64,000 bases of DNA from JANWVO01 sp037446555 (GCA_037446555.1 JBBIIK010000002.1:186001-250000), one strand, 5' to 3'. Positions 52,878-62,280 are shown, counted from the first letter of the stretch. The notes: generated by a model not told the origin, from the sequence alone. Numbers and translations are program-made.

Positions 52878-54332
52878 TCACCCGCGCCCGAGGTATTTCG
52901 CCGGATCCGCCTCGTCGAACGCCGTCCGCCGGAATTCCTCCTTCATCGCCCATGGAACCGTGCAATCGAAGATCGTCTTGCACGAGATCCCCTCGGCGCG
53001 GATCGACGGGCTGAACGCGGGCGACTGCGACGGATCCAGCGGATGGCACCGCACGCCCGGGATGAACACCGTACTCGCGTCGCCCTGGTAGCGCGTCGTC
53101 ATCGCCCACAGCACCTCGTCCGTCTGGAACAAGTCCACGTCGTCGTCCACCAGGATCACGTGCTTCAGCTCCGGAAACGCCGCAAACGCCACCAGCGCCG
53201 CCTGTCTCTGCCTCCCTTCGTCGCGCGGCTCCGCCTTGCGGAATTGCAAAATCGCCAGATACTTCCCGCCCCCCGCCGGGTGGCAGTACACGTTTCGCAC
53301 ACGCCCCGGCATGGCGCGCTCCGACATCTGCAAGATGCTCGCTTCGGTCGGAATCCCCGCCAGTTGGCAGTGCTCCATCCCCGGTCCGACGATCGTTTGC
53401 AGCACCGGCGAGCGCCGGTGCGTCACCGCCGTCACGCGGATCACCGGCAGCGCCTCCTGCGCCTTGCCCATGTAGCCAGGAAACTCCGGCATGCTGCAGC
53501 CCGTGCCGGTCTGCACGTCTTCCCGGATCCGCTCGCCCGGCAGAATCTCGCCCTCGATCACGAACTCTGCATCCGCCACCGCCTCCACCGGCTGCGACGC
53601 GCACCGTGCCAGCCGCACCGCCCGCCTCCGCAGCCCGCCAGCAATCGCCAGTTCATCGAAGCCCAGCGGCGTCGCCGGCGGCTCGAAGCACGCCGCCAGA
53701 TAGATCGCCGGGTCCATGCCGATGCTGATCGACACCGGCAGCGCCTCCCCGCGCGCCTCCGCCTTGGCGCGGAACACGTCGATGTGCCGCCCCGGCGCGA
53801 AATACACGCTCAGCCGGTCCGGTCCCTGCACGCACAGCCGGTGAATGGTGACGTCCGCCTCCCCCGTCTCCGGATCGCGGGCCCGCAGCAGCCCCATCGT
53901 GATGTACGGGCCCGCATCGAGCCGCGTATTGGTCGGCGCGGGCACGATCCGCCTCACATCCAGCGGCGCCCGGATCACCACCTCCTGACACGGCGCCTCC
54001 TCCACCATCTGCGCCTCCACCGGATGCTCCAGCGCCCCGAGCATTTGAAATCCAAGCCGCGCCGGCTCCGCGCCCAGCAGCAGCGCCACCCTGCGCCTTG
54101 TGCCCAGCACGCCTGCCACGACGGGCACGTCGAATCCCTTCACGCGCCGGAACAGCATCGCCGGCCCCGCCGGCGCCGGCGGCAGCACCGGAACCCCTGC
54201 GCCTACGCGCCGGTACACCGCCGCCAGTTCGGCTTCCGGGTCCACTTCCACGGTGGATTCCACCAGCTCGCCCGGCACGCTCGCCAGGAACTCGAGCGCC
54301 GTCCGCAGGTCGCAGATCTCTTTCGGCTTCAT
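52878..54332 (-). CDS. UbiD-family decarboxylase
   Basis: Seen: 484 residues, the full length of the prenylated-flavin-dependent UbiD family. The N-terminal segment FLASVPGELVES is followed by MGLLRARDPETGEADVTIHR, RHIDVFRAKAEARGEALPVS (with the conserved Arg-Glu region) and a C-terminal EGISCKTIFDCTVPW. Reversible decarboxylation of an aromatic or unsaturated acid is the family reaction. The substrate is unknown. No ubiX (which supplies the cofactor) is adjacent. It is divergent from the alpha/beta hydrolase gene with a 121-base gap. Confidence 0.88.
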   Translation of the reverse strand: MKPKEICDLRTALEFLASVPGELVESTVEVDPEAELAAVYRRVGAGVPVLPPAPAGPAMLFRRVKGFDVPVVAGVLGTRRRVALLLGAEPARLGFQMLGALEHPVEAQMVEEAPCQEVVIRAPLDVRRIVPAPTNTRLDAGPYITMGLLRARDPETGEADVTIHRLCVQGPDRLSVYFAPGRHIDVFRAKAEARGEALPVSISIGMDPAIYLAACFEPPATPLGFDELAIAGGLRRRAVRLARCASQPVEAVADAEFVIEGEILPGERIREDVQTGTGCSMPEFPGYMGKAQEALPVIRVTAVTHRRSPVLQTIVGPGMEHCQLAGIPTEASILQMSERAMPGRVRNVYCHPAGGGKYLAILQFRKAEPRDEGRQRQAALVAFAAFPELKHVILVDDDVDLFQTDEVLWAMTTRYQGDASTVFIPGVRCHPLDPSQSPAFSPSIRAEGISCKTIFDCTVPWAMKEEFRRTAFDEADPAKYLGRG

Positions 54333-54453
54333 GGATGCCCTCCGTCCATCGCGTCTCCGTTCGGAACGCGGGTCTTCGAAGCTCCCATCTTACGTCCCGC
54401 CCCGCCGCCGCGGTCGCCTCAGCCGAATAGAATGAAACCGCGGAGACCGCCGT

Positions 54454-56394
54454 ATGCCTCCACGCCTCCTCGCCGCCCTGTTGCTCTCCGCTGCCGCCCA
54501 CGCGCAACCGCTGCCCGGAACCGCGCCCCTCTCCACTTCCGAAGACGCCGCCGCGGAAACCGTCTCCGGCATCGGCCGCTACCTCCAGCGAATCCGCCCG
54601 TGGTTCGCCGACCGCCGCGACCCCGACCCCTTCCGCCTGCGCCGCCTCATCGGCGCCGTCGATCCGCGCGTCGAACCAGTTGCCATGGAACCCGTCGGCT
54701 CAACGGACCGCTCCCCCGTGCTCGCTGCCACGGAGTCTTTCGAGGCCTTCGCCGTCCGCTGGCCCGCCCTCGAAGGCGTCCACGGCGAAGGCATCTATCT
54801 GCGCCAGCTCTCCACCCCTCGCCACCTCGTTATCTTCCTCCCCGGTCCCGGCCGCCTCCCCGAGCATTGCCCGGAGATGTTCGAATTCGCCGCCGCCGGC
54901 GCCGACGTCCTCGTGCCGGTGCAGTTGCGCCGCGACGCCCCTCCGCCGCCCGCTCCCGGCGGATGGGCCAAACACATGAGCGAGCGCGAATGGATCCGCC
55001 GCATGGGCTTCCCCCTTGGCCGCCACCCGCTCGGCTTCGAGGTGCAGAAGGTGATCGCCGCCGTGGATTGGTGGAAGCAGCGCCACCGCGAAGCGCCGGT
55101 GTTCGCCGTTGGCGCCTCCGACGGCGCATGGGTGGCGCAGTTTGCAGCGATCCTGGAACCCCGCATCGCCCGCGTGGAGGCGCTCGATGGAAGCATCGAG
55201 CCCGCCGATCCCCTCCAGCAGCCGCTCGACCGCATCGTCTCCGGCCTCTCCCGCTTCTTTGGCGACGAAGACCTCCGCGGATTGCTCCGTTCGCGTCTCG
55301 CCGCCGTCCCGCGCCTGCCCGCCAAGCCCGTGCGGCTCGCCGCAACGGATCATGAATCCCGTGCCATCAGGCAGGTGCGCGAGATAGAGGACTTCCTCCA
55401 GCGCCTCGCCCGCCGCTCCCGCCGCGTGCGCGACGAGTTGTGGGCGTCGATCCGCGCCAGCGGCGCAGACCAGTGGCGCGCCGCCGCCGCCCCGCTCGAA
55501 CGGCGCATCCGCGAAGATGTGATCGGCGAGGTTCCCCCGGAGCCCTGCCCTCCCGACCCCCGCACGCGCCTCGCCGCGGAAACCCCTCTCTACCGCGCCT
55601 GGGACGTCCGCCTCAACGCACGCCCCGAGTTTCCCGCCCGCGGCGTGCTCCTGCTGCCCGCGCGCATCGAACCGGGCGCGCGCCTGCCGCTCATCGTCGT
55701 GCAACACGGCTTGCAGGGACGCCCGCAGGACCTCTTCGGACAGAGCCCGGACTCCCGCGCCTTCGCCATCTACCGCAATTACGCGGAGACTCTCGTGCGC
55801 GAAGGCTTCGCCGTCTACCTCCCGCAAAACCCCCACACGGGCGATTTCCGCTGGCTCGTCCGTCTCGCCCACCCGCTCGGACTCACGCTGTTCAGCTTCA
55901 TCCGCGAACAATACCGCGTCGCGGTGGACTGGCTCGCCACGCTGCCCCTGATCGACCCGGAGCGCATCGGCTTCTACGGGCTCTCCTACGGCGGCAAGAC
56001 CGCCCTGCGCGTGCCCCCCTTCGACCCGCGTCTCCGCGCCGTCGTCTGCGCCGGTGACTTCAACGAATGGATCGGCAAGCTTACCACCACGGAAGAGCCC
56101 TGGAGCTACCTGTTCACCGGCGAGTACGACGTACTGGAGTGGAACCTCGCCCACGTCGCCAGCCACGCCGAGCTCGCCATGCTGATCGCGCCCCGCCCGT
56201 TCCTCGTCGAGCGCGGGCACGGCGATGGAGTCGGCATCGACGAATGGGTACTGGCCGAATTCGCCCGCGTCCGGCGCCTCTATGACGAAATGGGCATCGG
56301 CGAACGCGCGGCGATTGCTTTCTTCAACGGGCCGCACCGCATCGACGGCGAGGAGGCGCTCCGCTTGTTCCGCCGATGGCTCATCCGCCCCTGA
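54454..56394 (+). CDS. Exported protein with two alpha/beta-hydrolase-like domains
   Basis: Seen: 646 residues with a signal peptide (LLAALLLSAAAHA). The C-terminal half is a clear alpha/beta hydrolase: LIVVQHGLQGRPQD, then a nucleophile elbow GFYGLSYGG, an acid near AVVCAGDF and a late histidine (FFNGPHRIDGEE). The N-terminal half also contains a hydrolase-like stretch (LVIFLPGPGRLPEHC, then VGASDGAWVAQFAAIL) with its own G-x-S-x-G-like elbow (GASDG). Two domains in one chain suggest duplication; only the second has a recognisable full triad. Role unknown, possibly esterase or peptidase. Confidence 0.7.
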   Translation: MPPRLLAALLLSAAAHAQPLPGTAPLSTSEDAAAETVSGIGRYLQRIRPWFADRRDPDPFRLRRLIGAVDPRVEPVAMEPVGSTDRSPVLAATESFEAFAVRWPALEGVHGEGIYLRQLSTPRHLVIFLPGPGRLPEHCPEMFEFAAAGADVLVPVQLRRDAPPPPAPGGWAKHMSEREWIRRMGFPLGRHPLGFEVQKVIAAVDWWKQRHREAPVFAVGASDGAWVAQFAAILEPRIARVEALDGSIEPADPLQQPLDRIVSGLSRFFGDEDLRGLLRSRLAAVPRLPAKPVRLAATDHESRAIRQVREIEDFLQRLARRSRRVRDELWASIRASGADQWRAAAAPLERRIREDVIGEVPPEPCPPDPRTRLAAETPLYRAWDVRLNARPEFPARGVLLLPARIEPGARLPLIVVQHGLQGRPQDLFGQSPDSRAFAIYRNYAETLVREGFAVYLPQNPHTGDFRWLVRLAHPLGLTLFSFIREQYRVAVDWLATLPLIDPERIGFYGLSYGGKTALRVPPFDPRLRAVVCAGDFNEWIGKLTTTEEPWSYLFTGEYDVLEWNLAHVASHAELAMLIAPRPFLVERGHGDGVGIDEWVLAEFARVRRLYDEMGIGERAAIAFFNGPHRIDGEEALRLFRRWLIRP

Positions 56395-56398
56395 GCCC

Positions 56399-56602
56399 CT
56401 ACCGCAGCCGCGACGCCCACTTCAGGAACCGCCACAGCTCACCGCGGTGCTCCACGCAAAAGCGCCAGAACTCGCGCGCCCCGATGCTGGCTGCCTCCAC
56501 CCCCCGATAGGTTTCGATCCGCCACCGCAGGTAAGGGCTCTTCCACGGTGCCAGACGGTATCCGCAGCTCGCCGTCCACAGGAACCGCAACGCGCGCCAC
56601 AT
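56399..56602 (-). CDS. Small tryptophan/arginine-rich protein of unknown function
   Basis: Seen: 67 residues, aromatic- and arginine-rich (LAPWKSPYLRWRIETYRG, then AREFWRFCVEHRGELWRF). No signal, two short helices predicted. It sits between two converging genes with 4- and 12-base gaps. A small protein of similar look seems familiar from related genomes, but I cannot name a family. Confidence 0.5.
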   Translation of the reverse strand: MWRALRFLWTASCGYRLAPWKSPYLRWRIETYRGVEAASIGAREFWRFCVEHRGELWRFLKWASRLR

Positions 56603-56614
56603 CGTCGCCCCGTT

Positions 56615-57544
56615 TCAGCGGCTGGCGCGCTTGTTCGGCTCCGGCGTCGCGTAGTAGCCGCTGCGCGTGCGCACGCTGTAGCGACCGCCCGTGGTCACCA
56701 CCCGGATGGAGCGGAACGTGCCGTCCAGGTTCTGGTTCAGCGGCGAGTACGCAATCACATACTGGTTGCGGATGTCGTGCGCCACCTGTACGGCGATCTG
56801 CTCCACCTCCGCCACATCCCCGGGATAGTAGCTCGCCCCGCCCGAGGCGCGCGTCATCGCGTCGATCGCCCGCATGGCGCGTTTGCGGTCGCGCGCGTCT
56901 TCCTTGCCCAGGATGCCGATGCCGTAGATCAGCACCTCGCTGCGATGAACCTTCTCCACCAGCTTCTCCAGCGTCACCCCTGTCGATGCCGTGTCATTGC
57001 CGTCAGTGATCACCAGCAGGATCTTCTTGTCCTTCTTGCCTTCCTGCTTCAGGTAATCGATTGACATCGACACCGCGTCGCGCAGCGCGGTCCCGCCGCG
57101 GCTGTCGATCCGCGCTACGCCCTCTTCGAGCTTCGTGATGTCGCTCGTGAAAGGCACGTCGAGATACGCCTCGTCGTTGAAATTGACCACGAACACCTCG
57201 TCCTGCGGATTCGACGTCTTCGCCAGCCGCAGTGCCGCCGCTTCCACCCTCGCCCGCTTCTCCCGCATCGAGCCGCTGTTGTCGATCACGATCCCCAGGC
57301 TCACCGGCACGTCCTCGCGCTTGAAGAGCCGGATCGGCTGCTCCACCTTGTTCTCGTATACCTTGAACGCGCTCTGCGGAAGGTTCGTGATCAGTCCGCC
57401 CTTGCGATCCACGACCGCGCAATGCAGCACCACCAGCCGCGTGTCCACCCGGATCACGGTCTGGTCGTCCGGCGTGAGCGGCTGCTGCGCGCCCGCTGCA
57501 GCGGCCAGCGCCAAGCACGCCGCCAGTTTACTGAGTCGGAGCAT
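56615..57544 (-). CDS. Exported VWFA-domain protein, second of a pair
   Basis: Seen: 309 residues with a signal peptide. An N-terminal strand region (VVLHCAVVDRKGGLITNL, AFKVYENKVEQPIRLF) leads into a von Willebrand A domain with the metal site VIDNSGSMREK, a threonine in SRGGTALRDAV and an aspartate in LLVITDGND. The order matches the VWFA-related domain common in acidobacteria. It overlaps its paralogue by 17 bases. It may be an adhesive periplasmic or surface protein; the partner is unknown. Confidence 0.85.
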   Translation of the reverse strand: MLRLSKLAACLALAAAAGAQQPLTPDDQTVIRVDTRLVVLHCAVVDRKGGLITNLPQSAFKVYENKVEQPIRLFKREDVPVSLGIVIDNSGSMREKRARVEAAALRLAKTSNPQDEVFVVNFNDEAYLDVPFTSDITKLEEGVARIDSRGGTALRDAVSMSIDYLKQEGKKDKKILLVITDGNDTASTGVTLEKLVEKVHRSEVLIYGIGILGKEDARDRKRAMRAIDAMTRASGGASYYPGDVAEVEQIAVQVAHDIRNQYVIAYSPLNQNLDGTFRSIRVVTTGGRYSVRTRSGYYATPEPNKRASR

Positions 57545-58508
57545 AATACCCTTGCCGGTGCAGCGCCCGCAGAGGCGGCAGGCCGCGCGGCTGATTCAAT
57601 TTTACCGAGATCCGCCGGTACTTTCCGTCCCGCTTCGGGTTCTTGGAGATGTACCCCAGCACGTACTGGTTTCGCAGCTCCAGCCCGATCTTGGCCGCAA
57701 TGTCTGGCAAGTCGTTCAGGTTGTCCACCGGGAAGTGCCGCCCGCCGGTCATCTCCGCCAGGTCGCTCAGCAGCCCTGGCCCGGCCAGCTCCTCCGCCGT
57801 GCGCCCCCGCGCGCCAATGGGCTCGAAGATCCCGATCGCGTAAACCTGCGCGTCGGCTTCCTTCAACGAGTTGCGGATCTCTGTCTCCGTGTATCGGCTC
57901 GAATTGTCGCCTCCGTCGGAGATCACCAGCAACGCCCTGCGCGGATTACGCCCCTTCTTCAACGTCTGCATCGCCAGATAGAGCGCGTCCAGCAGCGCCG
58001 TGCGTCCCTTGGCCTGCGTGAACGTCAGCCGGTTCTGGATCTCCTCCAGTTCCCGCGTGAACGGCACCACCAGCAGCGGGCGCTCGTTGAACTGGATCAG
58101 GAAAAATTCGTCCTCCGGGTTCGCGGTCTTGAAGAACGCAGCCGCCGCCTGCCGGCTCTTGTGCAGCTTGTTGCCCATCGATCCGCTGGCGTCGAAGACC
58201 AGCCCGATGGAAATCGGCGCGTCAAAGCTGGCGAAATAGGTGATCTCCTGCTCCACCTTGTCTTCGTAAAGCCGGAAATTCTCCTTCTCCATGCCGGTCA
58301 CGATCTGGTTCAGCGGCGTGGTCACCGTGATCGGCACCAGGACCAGGCTGGTGTCGATCCGCAGGTTCGGCGTGATGCGCTCGTTGTCCGGAGCCTCCAC
58401 CCGCGGCTTCGCTCGTGGCGTGATGGAAGGCCGGGCTTCCTGCCCCCACAACCCCTCTGCCGCCCCGCAGGCGAGCCAAACCAGGCATGGCAGGATCCAC
58501 CCCTTCAT
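57528..58508 (-). CDS. Exported VWFA-domain protein, first of a pair
   Basis: Seen: 326 residues, same build as the following gene: signal peptide, a leading strand segment (LVLVPITVTTPLNQIVTGM, NFRLYEDKVEQEITYF), a MIDAS site VFDASGSMGNK, then QAKGRTALLDALYLAMQTL and ALLVISDGGDNSS. It precedes the paralogue on the minus strand. TATACT (minus strand, 58535-58540) is a plausible -10 for both. Confidence 0.85.
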   Translation of the reverse strand: MKGWILPCLVWLACGAAEGLWGQEARPSITPRAKPRVEAPDNERITPNLRIDTSLVLVPITVTTPLNQIVTGMEKENFRLYEDKVEQEITYFASFDAPISIGLVFDASGSMGNKLHKSRQAAAAFFKTANPEDEFFLIQFNERPLLVVPFTRELEEIQNRLTFTQAKGRTALLDALYLAMQTLKKGRNPRRALLVISDGGDNSSRYTETEIRNSLKEADAQVYAIGIFEPIGARGRTAEELAGPGLLSDLAEMTGGRHFPVDNLNDLPDIAAKIGLELRNQYVLGYISKNPKRDGKYRRISVKLNQPRGLPPLRALHRQGYYAPTQ

Positions 58509-58568
58509 GGCCTGTCTCCTTTGCCCGCACCCTGAGTATACAGCACCTTTTTCGTGCTATGCTCGATT

Positions 58569-59321
58569 GTGCCCCCCAGGATCTTGGGTGTCATCCCCGC
58601 CCGCTTCGCTTCCACCCGGTTCCCAGGCAAAGCACTCGCCTCCATTCTTGGAAAGCCCATGATCCAGCACGTCTGGGAGCGGGCCCGGAAAAGCCGCCTC
58701 CTCGACGGGCTTGTCGTCGCCACCGACGATGACCGCATCGCCGCCGCCGCCCGCGCTTTCGGCGCCGAAACAGTCCTCACCAGCCCCGCGCACACCTCCG
58801 GCACAGACCGCGTGGCGGAAGCTGCTGCCGCCGCGGACGCGGAAATCATCGTCAACATCCAGGGTGACGAGCCGCTCATCGACCGGGCTGCCATCGACCT
58901 CGCCATCTCTACCCTCTTAGACGATCCCTCCTGCCGGATGGCAACACTAAAACGCCGCATCGAGCGCCCGGAGGATGTCACCAACCCCAACACTGTCAAA
59001 GTGGTCACCACGATCGACGGATGGGCGCTGTACTTCTCCCGCTCCCCCATCCCCGCCAACCGCAGCGGCGCAGCCCGCTGGTGGAAGCACATCGGCCTCT
59101 ATGTCTACCGCCGCGATCTCCTGCTCTCCTACAGCTCGCTCCGCCGCGGCGAACTGGAAGAAACCGAAAAACTCGAACAGCTCCGCGCCCTCGAAAACGG
59201 CATCGGCATTCGCGTCGCCGAAACGGAGTACGACACCATCGGCGTCGACACCCCGCAAGACCTTCACGCTGTGCTGAAATTGTGGAGTTCACGGCAGAAC
59301 CCGACCGAGAATCATGGCTAA
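58569..59321 (+). CDS. kdsB: 3-deoxy-manno-octulosonate cytidylyltransferase
   Basis: Activates KDO as CMP-KDO for lipopolysaccharide. Seen: 250 residues. LGVIPARFASTRFPGKALA is the nucleotide site, then VVATDDDRIAAAARAFG, TSGTDRVAEAA, VNIQGDEPLI and HIGLYVYRRDLLLSY, typical of the family. The GTG at 58569 gives the usual N-terminus; an earlier GTG at 58554 would add five residues. TGCTATGCT just upstream would place the mRNA start at or near this codon. It overlaps pyrG by 8 bases. Confidence 0.93.
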   Translation: MPPRILGVIPARFASTRFPGKALASILGKPMIQHVWERARKSRLLDGLVVATDDDRIAAAARAFGAETVLTSPAHTSGTDRVAEAAAAADAEIIVNIQGDEPLIDRAAIDLAISTLLDDPSCRMATLKRRIERPEDVTNPNTVKVVTTIDGWALYFSRSPIPANRSGAARWWKHIGLYVYRRDLLLSYSSLRRGELEETEKLEQLRALENGIGIRVAETEYDTIGVDTPQDLHAVLKLWSSRQNPTENHG

Positions 59322-60957
59322 GTTCATCTTCGTCACCGGCGGCGTGGTTTCTTCCCTCGGGAAGGGCATCGCCGCCGCCTCCATCGGATGTCTTCTGGAA
59401 TCCCGGGGCCTGAAAATCACGCTCCAGAAGTTCGATCCCTACCTGAACGTCGATCCCGGCACCATGAGCCCTTTCCAGCACGGCGAGGTCTTCGTCACCG
59501 ACGACGGCGCCGAAACCGACCTCGACCTCGGCCACTACGAGCGCTTCACGCACGCCTGCCTCACCCAGAACAACAACCTCACCTCCGGCCGCATCTACGA
59601 GCGCATCATCACCCGCGAGCGCCGCGGCGATTACCTCGGCAAGACCGTTCAGGTCATTCCCCACGTCACTAACGAAATCAAGGCCGCCGCCTGCAAGGTG
59701 GCCGACGGCGTCGACGTCGTCATCTGCGAAATCGGCGGCACCGTTGGCGACATCGAGAGCCAGCCCTTCACCGAGGCCATCCGCCAGATGCGCCACGAGC
59801 TCGGCCGCCGCAACACCCTCTTCGTCCACGTCTCCTACGTCCCCTGGATCGCCGCCGCCCAGGAGCTCAAGACCAAGCCCACCCAGCACTCCGTCAAGGA
59901 GCTCCGCTCCATGGGCATCCAGCCCGACATCCTCGTCTGCCGCTCCGAGCGCCCCTTGCCCGCCGACCAGCGCGACAAAATCGCCCTGTTCTGCGACGTC
60001 GACCGCAACGCCGTCATCAGCGCCTACGACGTCGACACCGTTTACCAGGTCCCCGTCATGTTCGCCGAGCAGGGCGTCGACGACCTCATCGTCGAGGCGC
60101 TCCAGCTCTCCGCCGGCCCGCGCGACCTTTCCCATTGGCAAGCCATGCTCGACCGCATGCGCAGCCCCCGCGACGAAGTCGAAATCGCCCTCGTCGGCAA
60201 GTACGTCGAATACGAGGACTCCTACAAGTCCCTCAAGGAGGCGCTCCTCCACGCCGGCATCCACCACCGGCTCCGCGTCCGCATGAGCTGGATCGAGTCC
60301 GAGCCCCTAACCGATCCGCAGCACCTCGAACAGCTCGCGCACTTCGACGCGATCCTTGTCCCCGGCGGCTTCGGCAAGCGCGGCGTCGAGGGCATGCTCG
60401 CCGCCATCCGCTTCGCCCGCGAACGACACGTCCCCTACTTCGGCATCTGCCTCGGCATGCAGACCGCCGTCATCGAGTTCGCCCGCAACGTCTGCGGCCT
60501 CTCGGGCGCCGACTCCACCGAGTTCGAACCCGCCACTCCCTACCCCGTCATTTACAAGCTCCGCGACCTGCTCGGCGTCGAGGAGCTCGGCGGCACCATG
60601 CGCCTCGGCGCCTACGAATGCCTGCTCGATGCAGGCTCCTTCGCCCGCGCCGCCTACGGCCAGGAAGTGATCAGCGAACGCCACCGCCACCGCTACGAGT
60701 TCAACCGCGCCTTCGAGGACCGCCTCGTCTCCGCCGGACTCCGCATCACCGGCCGCTCCCGCGACGCCAAGTTCGTCGAAATCGTCGAGCTTCCCAACCA
60801 CCCCTGGTTCCTCGGCTGCCAGTTCCACCCCGAGTTCAAGTCCAAGCCCCTCGAGCCCCACCCGCTCTTCGTGGCCTTCATCGGCGCCGCCTTCGAGCAC
60901 CGCCAGAAGCGCCTGCTCGATGAGACCAACCCCCTGTTCGCCGATGAAACCCGTTGA
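59314..60957 (+). CDS. pyrG: CTP synthase
   Basis: Aminates UTP to CTP. Seen: 547 residues. The synthase half has KFIFVTGGVVSSLGKGIAAA and DPGTMSPFQHGEVFVTDDGA. The glutaminase half has PYFGICLGMQTAVIEFARNV with the catalytic cysteine and WFLGCQFHPEFKSKP with the His-x-Glu. The gene lies between kdsB and kdsA, matching the CTP need of CMP-KDO synthesis. It overlaps both. Confidence 0.98.
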   Translation: MAKFIFVTGGVVSSLGKGIAAASIGCLLESRGLKITLQKFDPYLNVDPGTMSPFQHGEVFVTDDGAETDLDLGHYERFTHACLTQNNNLTSGRIYERIITRERRGDYLGKTVQVIPHVTNEIKAAACKVADGVDVVICEIGGTVGDIESQPFTEAIRQMRHELGRRNTLFVHVSYVPWIAAAQELKTKPTQHSVKELRSMGIQPDILVCRSERPLPADQRDKIALFCDVDRNAVISAYDVDTVYQVPVMFAEQGVDDLIVEALQLSAGPRDLSHWQAMLDRMRSPRDEVEIALVGKYVEYEDSYKSLKEALLHAGIHHRLRVRMSWIESEPLTDPQHLEQLAHFDAILVPGGFGKRGVEGMLAAIRFARERHVPYFGICLGMQTAVIEFARNVCGLSGADSTEFEPATPYPVIYKLRDLLGVEELGGTMRLGAYECLLDAGSFARAAYGQEVISERHRHRYEFNRAFEDRLVSAGLRITGRSRDAKFVEIVELPNHPWFLGCQFHPEFKSKPLEPHPLFVAFIGAAFEHRQKRLLDETNPLFADETR

Positions 60958-61771
60958 CATCGCTCCCGGCCTCTCGCTCGGCGCTGGAACGCTCCAATTC
61001 ATCTGCGGCCCTTGCGTCATCGAGAGCGAAGCCCACTGCCTCATGCTCGCCACCGCCATCCGCGAGGCGCTCGGCGGCCCATACATCTTCAAGGCCTCCT
61101 TCGACAAGGCCAACCGCTCCAGCCTCTCCTCTTACCGCGGCCCCGGCCTCCGGGAAGGCCTGCAGATCCTGGCCGAAGTGAAGCGCCGCACCGGCCTGCC
61201 CGTCCTTACCGACATCCACACCCCGGACCAGGCCGCTCCCGCCGCGGAGGCCGTCGACGTCCTCCAGATCCCCGCCTTCCTCTGCCGCCAGACGGATCTG
61301 CTCCTTGCAGCCGGCCGCACAGGCCGCGCCGTCAACATCAAGAAGGGCCAGTTCGTCGCCCCGCTCGACATGCGCCACGCCGTCGAAAAAGTGCTCTCCA
61401 CCGGCAACCCGCGCGTCTTCCTCACCGAGCGCGGCGCATCGTTCGGCTACAACAATCTGGTCGTCGATATGCGCGCCATTCCGCAGATGCGCTCCCTCGG
61501 CGCGCCCGTCGTCTTCGATGCCACTCACTCCGTGCAGCTTCCCGGCGCAGCCGGCTCCTCCAGCGGCGGCGCCCCGGAGTTCATCGATCCCCTGGCCTGC
61601 GCCGCCGTCGCCGCCGCCGCCGACGCCGTCTTCCTGGAAATCCACGAAGAACCCGCGCGCGCCCTCTCCGACGGCGCCAACGCACTGCGCCTCGACTCCC
61701 TCGCTGCTCTCGCCGCCCGCCTCCGCCGTATTCACACCGCCCTCCACGATCCCGCCTCGCCCGGCGTCTAA
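60944..61771 (+). CDS. kdsA: 3-deoxy-8-phosphooctulonate synthase
   Basis: Joins phosphoenolpyruvate and arabinose-5-phosphate to KDO-8-phosphate. Seen: 275 residues. FICGPCVIESE is at the N-terminus, then FKASFDKANRSS, PVLTDIHTPDQAA, VNIKKGQFVAPLDMR, FLTERGASFGYNNL and VFDATHSVQLPGA. The first cysteine motif (GPCVIE) suggests the metal-dependent type is possible. The ATG at 60944 overlaps pyrG by 14 bases. Confidence 0.97.
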   Translation: MKPVDIAPGLSLGAGTLQFICGPCVIESEAHCLMLATAIREALGGPYIFKASFDKANRSSLSSYRGPGLREGLQILAEVKRRTGLPVLTDIHTPDQAAPAAEAVDVLQIPAFLCRQTDLLLAAGRTGRAVNIKKGQFVAPLDMRHAVEKVLSTGNPRVFLTERGASFGYNNLVVDMRAIPQMRSLGAPVVFDATHSVQLPGAAGSSSGGAPEFIDPLACAAVAAAADAVFLEIHEEPARALSDGANALRLDSLAALAARLRRIHTALHDPASPGV

Positions 61772-61809
61772 CATAGAGGGTAGGATTCCCCACAGGAGAA
61801 GGAACCGTC

Positions 61810-62280
61810 ATGCCTTCCGCCCATCGCCGTTCGCGCCGCGGCTTTTCGCTCATCGAGCTGCTCATCGTCATCGCCATCATCCTCGTCATCGCCGCCATCG
61901 CCGTGCCCAAGCTCAACAGCGCGCGCATGCAGTCGCAGGAGATGGCCGCCATCCGCCAGATCAACACCATCCACACGGCCCAGACGATGTATATGAGCCA
62001 GTTCCAGAAGTTCGCAGAAAACCTCCAGCAGCTTGGCCCCCCCGCCTCAGGCGCGCCCGGTCCCGCCGCCGCCGACCTGATCCCGGGCGACCTCGCCGCC
62101 GGTGAGAAGACCGGCTATGTCTTCACCCTCACCGGCACCAAGGACGGCTACATCGTCACCGCCGTGCCCAGGGTCTACAACAGCACCGGCCGCCGCACCT
62201 TCTACTCCGACCAGACGCTCGTCATCCGCGAAAACTGGGGCCCCGAACCCGCCACTGCCCAGAGCCCGGAGATCAAGTAG
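61810..62280 (+). CDS. Type IV pilin-like (prepilin) protein
   Basis: Seen: 156 residues. The leader MPSAHRRSRRG precedes FSLIELLIVIAIILVIAAIA, the classic prepilin cleavage site and hydrophobic spine with Glu at +5. A globular domain follows without obvious cysteines. It follows kdsA by 38 bases. No pil or gsp genes are adjacent. It could be a major or minor pilin or pseudopilin. Confidence 0.88.
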   Translation: MPSAHRRSRRGFSLIELLIVIAIILVIAAIAVPKLNSARMQSQEMAAIRQINTIHTAQTMYMSQFQKFAENLQQLGPPASGAPGPAAADLIPGDLAAGEKTGYVFTLTGTKDGYIVTAVPRVYNSTGRRTFYSDQTLVIRENWGPEPATAQSPEIK

